Shown: piece by piece, positions 34,003 through 43,073 of the stretch | How positions within the stretch are numbered: position 1 is the stretch's first letter | Layout: the number at the start of each line of letters is the position of its first letter | NCBI GenBank assembly: GCA_030844895.1 | Contig: CM061233.1 | Span: forward strand, 62,273,468 to 62,337,467 | Reading direction: 5' to 3' | Source of the DNA: Ambrosia x helenae | Taxonomy: Eukaryota; Streptophyta; Magnoliopsida; Asterales; Asteraceae | Length of the DNA: 64,000 nt | Translations under genes and position numbers: made by a program | Notes under the pieces: generated by a model | Told to the model about the DNA's origin: nothing | Seen by the model: the letters and a program-made list of their open reading frames with translations, nothing else | Databases searched by the model: none

Positions 34003-34249
34003 ATCACCAAGATAGGAGTGACATCCATACCTTGGTGATTAGTTTCACTCCTCTATATGCTATATATCTTTGGAATATATCTTTGGGATAGGAGTGATAT
34101 CCACACCTCAAAGAGTATTTCCTCCAAAAAGAAACTTAATCACTAAGCTGGGAGTGATATCCTTAACTTAGTGACTGGTTTCACTCCACCATAGTTTTCA
34201 ATTTTGAAATACATCTTTGAGTTAGGAGTGAAATCCACATCTCAAGGAT
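34003..34249 (+). ncRNA. Four tandem hairpins in the LARD2 leader
   Basis: Stems: ATCACCAAG/CTTGGTGAT (34003-34011, 34031-34039); TCTTTGGG/CCTCAAAGA (34080-34087, 34107-34114, one G-U); TCACTAAG/CTTAGTGA (34140-34147, 34167-34174); ATCTTTGAG/CTCAAGGAT (34213-34221, 34241-34249, one G-U). All loops are 19 nt and contain GGAGTGA(C/T/A)ATCC. Hairpins 1 and 3 are each followed by TTTCACTCC, complementary to the loop. The layout is a duplicated two-hairpin unit. The place, about 200 nt after the PBS, is where packaging or dimerisation signals of retroelements usually lie (inference). It is an RNA structure of the element transcript, not a proven separate RNA. Confidence 0.7.
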
Positions 34250-34259
34250 CTATTTCTGC

Positions 34260-36222
34260 ATCTCGTTTTAAATCTCTATGGAAACAATTTCAATGTTTTA
34301 TGATATTGATATTTATGGTTTGTTGAATTTTCTTAAATATTGGTATTACATACGTTAATCTTATCATTCACGTCATTTTAAATCTTGGTCTTTTAAAACA
34401 CATTAGATTTAGACATACTTCATGAAATGGTTTCATTTTGCATTTTACAAACTTGTATTGCATAGGTCAAATGTAAACCTTTTGCTTTCATATGACGTAT
34501 TCAATATATATTTTCGGGAGAAACTTGCAACTAATAATAAGCCTTATAACATTTTTTCAAACTCGACTTCTCGTAAACACATGAAAATGTGTATTTACGA
34601 AGATTTTGCAAATAAACCTGTTTTGAATTTAAAACACGCTTTGATTTCTAAAAAATTTATTCTCATGCAGCACTACTATTCTTTCAACAATATCACAAAG
34701 TCGAGTAAACTGCGAAAATTTACCTTTTACACTTATACTCTTTCAGTTGCAAAACTTTTGGTTTAACAAAACAATGGACATATCTTTTTATCAGAATGTT
34801 GCTAAATGTCTTTTACAGTATAACGCATATGTGTAAAGTTACTAGATTTTAACTCACATGCCAATAGGCTATACACCCGTTCCGTGCATATTCAATTGCC
34901 GTAAATTTCATTATTTTATTCTTGCACCGTTTTTATTCATAGTTATTTCTAACACGTTATTAGTGATTATTTTCACATTGACTATTTGCATTCATTCAAC
35001 TCGTTTCGTTTACTTTCATTTTGTGCAATTGTGCGATTTACTCGATTTATGCTATATTATTCCTTCAGTCGGAATTTTATGCTATACTTATATACTTACT
35101 TGAACGCATATTTGGTATGGCATATTTTCTTTCCTGTTTTGAGCAAAACCATGTTATACTTTACATTATTTTGTTCATCATCATGGCCAACGAACATACT
35201 AGTTGATAACTCGTATGAGATCTAAGCCGGTGCCCACGTACGACTCGGACTAGAATATTTCTTTAATCTGAGGGGAACAGTGTAAATCTCCGAGTTTATC
35301 AATATGGGTGTTTAGAGCCAACGATGTGAACAGAAGTTACCGGTTAAGGGTGAACCCGAAAGGGAAGAACCTCTAACTATGTCTATTACTTACACGTTAC
35401 TCTCATTACGGTTAAAGGGTAAACCCGAAAGGGAAGGACCTCTAACCATGTCGTGGTTGAACATTATTTTATTACAGTGGTTATTACAAATTGATTGCAC
35501 ACATTTGTTTCTAGTATTACTTAGGATAGGGTTATGGAAAAGCATAACACCCTAGTGTAAGGTAAATCGATGATTACGGTCCGGAACGCAATCATGGGTT
35601 TACAGGTACATGAGGGTGGTGTGTAATTCTATTTAGGCTATTGGTAGACAATCAGTACGAGTCCAAAGTATCGGGAGTGTGGTGGGTCAGCTGCGGTACA
35701 CCCTATATATAAACATATACGATACTGCGGGAACAGACTAGGAGTCTAACCAAGAACCTATCTATTGCTACCCTTCCATTAGATAGTTGACTAATAGCTA
35801 GCATTTTCGATAAGAAGGTTCTTACACGAGCTTCCATTCGACTTCCTAGAGTTTTTCTCTTGACCACCCACATAGAAAACACAAACCTTGTATACTCTTA
35901 CATCTCGGTTATTTGGATTTTTGTTGCTTACTCTAATAACATTTAGTCAGAAACTTTTCTAAAGCAGGAGAGACTGCTTCATTAGTGACTCTGCACTCAC
36001 TCGCTACACATTCCCAAAGCCTTCCTCATTTAAATTCTCAACTTTCTAACTTTGGGTTAACTGTCAAAGATTTTGACATTATTACTTTGGATATTAGACA
36101 ACTACTTTAAAATTTATCAAAACATGAATGATGTGATTTTTTTTTTAATCTACTTGACATTTACTACGCCTTTTGTTTCATAGTAACCTTCACCTAAAAG
36201 AAATTTCGAGACGAAATTTTCT
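34260..36222 (+). other. Rest of LARD2 internal region
   Basis: No convincing gene; the frames at 34422-34766 and 34858-35225 are K/F/Y-rich and show no domain. A direct repeat of about 40 bp (35340-35383 and 35408-35452) contains AACCCGAAAGGGAAG and ACCTCTAAC. Bases 35550-35620 match the left element, and 35670-35710 match LARD1. Confidence 0.6.
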
Positions 36223-36236
36223 AAAGCAGGGGAGAC
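36223..36236 (+). promoter_or_regulatory. Polypurine tract of LARD2
   Basis: AAAGCAGGGGAGAC directly before the 3' LTR. The AAATTTCG/CGAAATTT hairpin (36201-36219) lies just upstream. Confidence 0.8.
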
Positions 36237-38946
36237 TGTGACATCTGTCACCTTCGTCTTTTATCTAGTTAACAACAATAGCCTTTCAAATATTCCTATT
36301 ATAGTCCCTATAAGTTTCGTCGTTTTCAAATTTAATTTTAGAGCAAACTAAAATTTATCATTTCTATTTATTATGGATCGGGTATAAGTTTTAATCAAAT
36401 ACGTATGTTAAAACGTATTCGTAAAATAATTTTATAAGAATTTCAAGTCTTATAAAGTTTTAAAAACTTTTAAGTTAAGATACTTAACCAAGTTAACTTT
36501 TTATAAAGGAAATACTATCCTAGTTTTCATAATAAACTAACCTAGTTAAAAATATAGGGACCATTTATGTCAAACAATGAAAGTTCAAATCTGAAACTCA
36601 ACCCCTCCTCTCCCCTTGGTTTTCCGGTCAGATTTCCGGCCACCGGAATACACTTCCAGCGAGCCTTAAAATTTAAGGTTTAGGCACCTTTAATTCGGAT
36701 TAATGACCTCAAACGTTTCTGTAACTATACTAAATGAATTAAATGATTTTATACCAACATTAAACGCGTTTTAATGGGCTCTTAATCGGATTAAAGAAGG
36801 TAACCGTCGGTTTTACCAAACGCCCATTACAGTCCGATCCGTTAGCCACATCTTTATAAACCGAACACCTCATTTCATTCCTGCACTTTAATTGCTCCAA
36901 AACCACCAAAAATCGCCTCAATTCGTCGCTGAAAAGCTGCTCAATTTGCGATTTGTATTTCGGCTCTTGAAGCTTCACTTTCGACTAAGATTCGTGCTTG
37001 TAAGTCCCAAATTATTATGCCATTTTACTCTTTATATAATGCTCTACGAAAGCCCCTTATAACAGTTATGAATCGGCTCTGTATTTTGGTTATTAGATTT
37101 AGGGCTAGGGTTAGGGTTTTGGCTTGAAGAATTGGGGAAGAAGATGAGACTAGCTTTTTATATAAATGTTTAATCTTTCAAATAAAATCACAAATAAGGT
37201 TGTGGAGTAGTGGTCACAGCATTGTGTTGCTGTTGATCAGACACAGGTTCGAACCCCCTTCATGGCGGGTTTGATCATTTATTTATTTTTTTAGTTTGTT
37301 TATATATAATATTTATATATAAATACCTTGATATCTTAAAATATTCATAATAAATCCATCTTTTGTCCAAAAATTATGAAAATTTAGGAGTAGCTTCTTG
37401 ACACCTCATAGAATATTATCCCACTTTTAGTTTTTGGAAAACGTTTTATTTTTATATTTTTATTGAATTAAATGGTTTTAATCATATTTAATTAATTAAA
37501 AATTCGTTTTTAATGATTTTAATCTCAAACTTTTTGGGTAGTTATTTCTCATCATCATGAACTGAAATAAAAATTATTGGTTCAGAAAACATTTATTTTT
37601 TATTAATTTTCCTATTTTTAATCATTTAAACATGATTTAATCTCATTAAATTAGTTTTAAATATAAATAATTTATAAAAATTATGGGAAAATTATTTCAA
37701 TTTGTTTACATCAAAAAGCATCCATTTTCAATAAAAATAGCATTATTGGATCATATCTTGTATTATTAGTATTATTTATCAATTACGACATAATTAAACG
37801 TTTATTTATTTATACTATTACAAAATCTATTTTATAAATACCTTTCTTATAAAATAGAAAAATTTCTTATGTTGAAAGACTTAATTATTATTTGTCGGAT
37901 CATTGTCTAATTCGTCATTATTTATTTCAATATTTATAATTATCATATTTATTTACAATAATTAGTTAAAGTAATTAACTAAATTATTTTGTCTTAATTA
38001 TTTAAACATATTTTTAACTAAATACACAATTGGTAATAATTATATTATTTAAACCACATTTACAACCTTTCATATATTATTTGTGATATACAACTGTTAC
38101 ATTAACGCGACTTATCATAAAAAAAACTCAATTTCCCCAAATCGACTTAGCAAACCCTAATGCCTTAGACCCTAGATACTTTAGACTTTTTAGACACTTC
38201 CTTATTAGTATTCTTACACATTATAGGTTGAATTCCTCTGAATTCCCATTACTTAGCTCACGACCGCTTAAGTGGATTTTGATCGCTTTCGCAAACTGTG
38301 AGTATATCTTTCCCCTTTTTACTGTCTTACTATTTTGGGGTGACTCATGTACTTACTATCAAGTTTCTATTTCTTTTACTAAATGCAATTCTCATGTGTG
38401 TTTGCTTTATGTTAATTGGTGTGTCTATGACTTGTCAAAATCATTAACCGCTGGGCGGCCTAGCATTTCAATGAATAGTACTATGGTATACCCCCTTGAG
38501 ACTCTGTTGAGAGAATCTTGGTCATTGTCTTGTTAATTCATTATTCATTTGGTTAGTCATGTGTTAGTCATTATTCATAGGCTTGGTTTTGAACGGATAT
38601 TACTTATTACATAATTGCAAATGGTACCGCACATGAATTGCTAAACACTTTTTCTACTATATGTATTAAAACAGGGTATGCTCACCAATACATTTTGTAT
38701 TGACATATACTATTTTCGTACATGTTTCAGGTTATTTATGAGATGACTTTTAAGCTTTTGGAATTTTACTTAGATTTTGGATTCATTGTATTTCAGTTTA
38801 GTTGACATTTAGAAACGATGTATTTCATTTCAATGTAATAAATTATTTAATCAATGTATCAATATTTACACTTTTAGTCCATGAGCTATTGAACAATCGT
38901 CACTACGTGACACCTCGATGTTTCCGTCATCAGTTGGGGTGTTACA
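36237..38946 (+). repeat. LARD2 3' LTR
   Basis: 2,710 bp, colinear with the 5' LTR with scattered substitutions and small indels. Its tRNA-like module has a perfect B box, GGTTCGAACCC (37246-37256), again 117 bp from the anchor start (37129). A T7 run follows. Confidence 0.88.
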
Positions 38947-39633
38947 GTATCCCACACATGTTTAGTCGTATTATTAATAATAATAATTCTAGAATTGTTC
39001 GGGTGCTCATTTATACCTTTCGGATCTCCTCAGCTTGACCGAGCCTTCTGTCCGTTGACTTCTGTTGACCGATGTTGGCTGAGCCTTGACCTGAGTTAAC
39101 CGAGTCAAACAGAGTTGACTCGGTATTGTCCCTTAATCAACCACCAGTCCCACCAACATCATCATCCAATCTCCTCATCAATACTTGCTTCCACCATGGA
39201 GTTCACCTCAATCCCTAATCTATGTCTCAATTAGTAATTACCAGTAATGAAGATGAAGACAAGGTGGGTTATCGGAACTTACCAAATGGATCGAAACCCT
39301 TCTTATAACCTAACCGGATCAGCAATGGTGGATATCCCTCAGTAATTCTAACCCGTCGCCGTCACCGACGTCTTCCTCCTTGAGCTCCGTCGTGAGCAGG
39401 TCCGACCGGCCATAGGCCTTTGTCGCTTCCCATCTTTCTTTCCCCCGATCTCTCTCTATCTCTCTTTCTCTCCTTCTACCGCTTCTCTCTCTACAGTTCC
39501 CTCTCACTCTCCCTCACGTATAGATGTGTGTGTATAACAGGAGATTTGGGGTTGGTTTGTGTGTCGTCCGGAAGTAACGTCGCCGGAACTTGCTGGAGCT
39601 CCGCCGTAGGCGGTGGCCAGAGACCCTCCTCCG

Positions 39634-39673
<40 letters not shown>

Positions 39674-40126
39674 GCATACATATGTATGCGTGTGTTTTTG
39701 AGAGAAACAGATAAGTGTAAGTGGTTTTGGTTATTTATAAAGGAGTTTGGTTGATGGTTTTTAAGAAAACCATCTATACTAATGGTTTGGGTGTGGTGTG
39801 TTGTCACCACAAGGGGAGGAAAAGTGTCCTCCCTTGGTGACTCACCACATTGGGTTCGAGTTCGGGTTTGGGTTCGTTAACGGGTGTCGGTTTCGTCTTA
39901 CGTCGCGTATCGGTTCGGTTACATAATACACCCTCGTGTATAATAACTTAATTATAATGGTTCGGGTTTTAGTAACACGTATAATATTATTTTCAATGTC
40001 AAAATAATTATATGACTCGCCAATTCAGCTTCGTATTCGTTGTACATCATTATTGTTAGTTTATCCGTCATAATATTTTTAGTCGCGAAAAATTTATGGG
40101 CCCTAGGTCCGGGTTGTTACATCTTC

Positions 40127-41030
40127 TTCCCCAATTCAATACACAAACCCTAACCCTAACCCTAACCCAAGAATCCAATCGATCCCAATCCATTATGTAA
40201 ACGAATAAGAATCATGGGGCTATTAACAAGGAATATATAAGGAGTAAAACGGCATAGAAAATATGAACTCACAATAACGATTTGAACCCGAACAGAAGGT
40301 TTTGCAGTCACAAATTTTGGAACCAATTGAAGAGATTTCTGGCCCCAATTCTGCTATGTTAGAAATGGGTTTACGGTGTTACAAGGTCGGGGAACACAAT
40401 AACATGACCAATTTATAGATTTGTTAAAAAAAATCGAACGTTTTGGACTTGTTTAAGAGGTCGACGGTTACACCCCATAAACTCGAATTAAACCATGATT
40501 AAATGCAATAACTGCACCTTATAATGATTGGAATCGATTAATCTTAAGTTGAGAAACATTTGGGGATCAAAAACGGACATTAATGGGACTTAAAACACAA
40601 CGCCGGACTATGGTTCGCCGGCGTCGGCCGGAATCCTGCCGGATTTGATACCGGAAAAACATGCACCAGAGCAGGGAACAAGGGAGCTTTTGAACTTTCA
40701 AAATATGTCAAGAATATTCCCTAAGGTTTATAATTGGATATATTATCTTTAAAACTTGATGAATTCTTAATAAAACCTTATAAACTTTATCAAATGTTTA
40801 GCTTTAAACAAATCAAAATTTGAGTGTTTAAATAAATGCAACCTTAATTATCATCTTTATATATGTAGTCAACATTTATAGTTAGAAGAATATACAAAAG
40901 TTTAATATCCCCCAAATTGTATATGGTAAACGAAAGAAAAAAAAATAATAAGGACTGAAGTTGTAATTCATTTAAGTACAAAAAGGGCTAAAGTTGTAAT
41001 AACGACAAATTAAAAGGGACGGATGTCACA
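40127..41030 (-). mobile_element. Split solo LTR, right part (5' portion in LTR sense)
   Basis: On the minus strand this starts TGTGACATCCGTC, like LARD2's TGTGACATCTGTC, and runs to the anchor GAATTGGGGAAGA (40137-40125, sharing the TCTTC TSD). A telomere-like (AACCCT)n run at 40146-40168 precedes the anchor. It continues at 11167 leftwards once LARD1 is removed. There is no gene. Confidence 0.8.
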
Positions 41031-41035
41031 CTTAT

Positions 41036-42198
41036 TGTCACACGATGAAACTCTTATTTGACCAACTTACAAGCCTCGGTTCCACTGTCACGGAAAACCA
41101 ACTTGTTCTCCAAATTTTCACCGGGTTAACCGATCAATACGAGAGCATCTCCCTTGTCCTTCAATAAACCAAACCACTCCCTGATTTTTATAGTACCCGA
41201 TCCAGCCTATGTCAAGACGAAGATCATAAAAATACTCAAGCCAAAACATCGGCACAAGAAGCCGGTACAGCCCTCACCACCACAATTGACACCACTTCCG
41301 CACCACTACCAACTCCCGTGACCAAAACCGTACTCAGGAGACTGATCGTTATCGTGGTCGTGGTCGTGGCCGAGGTCGCGGCCGCGGTAGAGGCCGGTCG
41401 TTTTTTGGTCAAGGAAGAGCACAAGATTCTCAACAGTATGGTTTCCCACAGAACTTCCCAACTGGATGGTGGCCCTACTCGCCTTGGCCAGGCCCACCTC
41501 ACCAAATGAATCAGCAGTGGGCTTCGTGGCCTTCTCAAACCCCCTGTCCATATCCTAGTAGCCCACAAACAACAAATCCCACCTCCACCCCTACTTCGGC
41601 CCAAGGCATATTAGGCCCAAAACCATCAGGCTCCTTCTCGGCCCACTCCTATGCAGCAGGCTATAGCCTAATAGACATCTCACACGCTCTCTACAACCTT
41701 ACACTACATCATAATGACCCGTCTTGGACCATGGATACGGGCGCCTCAGGTACAATGTCTCCTCAAAAAGACAAATTTCCGTCTATTTTTAATTCTAGCA
41801 TTATTCGTAATATAATTGTTGGGAATGGCAAAACCATTCCTATACTTGGACAGGGTGACATAACCTTCCCACCACCCTTTAAACATAAAAACGTACTTTA
41901 TGCACTTAACCTTGTTAAAAACCTAATTTCTGTCCGTCGTTTTACAACTGATAATCAACTTTCCATAGAATTTGACCCTTATGGTTTTCCTGTGAAGGAT
42001 CTCCAGACCAAGAAACCTATCCTACGATGCAATAGTTCGGGGGATCTCTACACTCTCAATCCTTCCAACATCACCAACCTTTCAACCGCCTCCACTTTTG
42101 CAGCCATCACTCAAGACATCTGGCATCAACGGCTCGGTCAACCTGGACCGACTATTTTACAAACTTTGAAAAAATTCTAATTTTATTAAATGTGGTAG
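41036..42198 (+). pseudogene. Copia C Gag end, protease and pre-integrase
   Basis: It resumes gag across the split solo LTR with MKLLFDQLTSLGSTVTENQL and LQIFTGLTDQYESISLVLQ, then an in-frame stop. A frame change leads into an RG-rich tail (repeated RGRG, 41350-41400), the RNA-binding end of this Gag class. The frame 41506-42180 contains ILGPKPSGS, the protease site WTMDTGASGTMS (DTGAS), NLISVRRFTTDNQ and the pre-integrase IWHQRLGQPG. One extra A in the run at about 42171 shifts the frame. Copia B is inserted at 42198 with TSD GGTAG. The coding piece continues at 53963. Confidence 0.85.
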
Positions 42199-42912
42199 TG
42201 TTAGGACAAAGAGGATTGGTGAAACCACTTTTGTAAACCTTAGTCTAATTCACTTCTGTCATTTTGGCTAAGTATAGAAGTACTGAAGAGAAGACAAGAA
42301 ACTGCTGATTAGAAGATATGAGAAGTGCTGAAGAAGCAGAAGTTCTGAAGTCCAAACCAGACAAGTTCACTTCAGAAGTACTGAAAACAAAACTACTCTT
42401 CAGTAGTTTGTCCTTCATCAGCACTTAGCATCAGATATTTGCCACCGCCTTTTGCATCAGTAGTTTGTTGTTTATTATTACTTTTAGCTGTATTTGTTTC
42501 TTTCAATGTTGCAACTTGTGCAACTTGTTTCTGTTGTTTCTGTACTTGCTTTTTGAGCAAGATACATGCATGTAAACGTCTATAAATAGGAGGCTTCAAC
42601 CTTCTATTTTAGACATTGATTTTAATAGAAAAATCCTTCAAACACTCTCATTGTTCTATTCCATTTCTGTATTTATTGTGAATCTTTCTAAGTATGTAAT
42701 TCTCATTTACAGCTTAGATTCATAATAAATACTTTGTCATTCATTAGTTTCAAACATCAAGGGGGAGTTATAACTCTGCCTTAGTGTAAAAAGTGTTGCT
42801 TTAACTTATAACATTCCGCTGTGCTTATAATCTGATTTACAAGGACTTGCTAAACACTTAAGTGTCAAGATAGCAAGTTCTTACTTAGCAAAAAGAGCAA
42901 ACTGATCCAACA
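42199..42912 (+). repeat. Copia B 5' LTR
   Basis: TGTTAGGAC...GATCCAACA. TATAAATA at 42581-42588 is the likely core promoter. Three exact AACTNCTGA/TCAGNAGTT motifs lie in the first 300 bp. A PPT look-alike, AAGGGGGAGTTAT, is at 42759-42771. Confidence 0.95.
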
Positions 42913-42914
42913 AT

Positions 42915-42926
42915 TGGTATCAGAGC
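42915..42926 (+). promoter_or_regulatory. Primer-binding site of copia B
   Basis: TGGTATCAGAGC two bases after the LTR, complementary to initiator tRNA-Met. The gag ATG is 147 bases further on. Confidence 0.9.
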
Positions 42927-43073
42927 ATTGGTTTATCTGATCACATATCAATCTAACAAATTGAGAATCAGACACAAAGCTCTTATTGATATTCAATAAA
43001 AAGATCAAAAGTTCACTTTTTATCAATATCCATCACTTAAAAGAGTCATCTGACAAATCTATACTCTTTAAAG

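Larger units (their letters stand above)
31077..38946 (+). mobile_element. LARD2: non-coding LTR retrotransposon, plus strand
   Basis: A perfect GTATC TSD (31072-31076, 38947-38951) flanks it, and the empty site survives in the LARD1 left LTR. LTRs are 31077-33788 and 36237-38946, very similar to each other. The internal region is 33789-36236 (2,448 bp), with PBS and PPT but no gag or pol. It shares 3' internal sequence with LARD1 and with the gag-bearing left element, so all three seem to be one family of non-autonomous elements. The AAATTTCGAGACGAAATTT hairpin before the PPT recalls the end of pol in Tekay/Del-type gypsy elements (inference). Confidence 0.9.
11173..40121 (-). mobile_element. 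LARD1: non-coding LTR retrotransposon, minus strand
   Basis: A perfect TCTTC TSD flanks it (11168-11172 and 40122-40126). Both LTRs run TGTAACAACCC...GGGTTGTTACA. On the minus strand the order is LTR (40121 down to 27981, interrupted), PBS at 27967-27978, internal region, PPT (GGATAAGGGGGAGAA at 13875-13889), and LTR (13874-11173). With the nested inserts removed the internal region is only about 2.6 kb, and I find no gag, PR, IN or RT. That fits the large retrotransposon derivative (LARD) class, which depends on proteins from other elements. Insertions inside it are copia A, a Harbinger-like element and LARD2. Confidence 0.85.
27981..40121 (-). repeat. LARD1 5' LTR, interrupted by two insertions
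   Basis: The LTR pieces are 27981-29440, 30982-31076 and 38952-40121, colinear with 11173-13874. The gaps are the Harbinger-like element (TSD CAA) and LARD2 (TSD GTATC). The CT microsatellite at 39636-39672 is longer than its counterpart at 13412-13444. Confidence 0.85.

Noticed and set aside
34422..35225. Small hydrophobic or K/F-rich frames in LARD2 as remnant gag or pol
   Set aside because: No zinc knuckle, protease, integrase or RT motif, and composition follows the AT-rich background.
40146..40168. Interstitial telomere array
   Set aside because: Only four 6-bp AACCCT units (plants mostly use 7-bp CCCTAAA), in the same place as short teloboxes of related LTRs.
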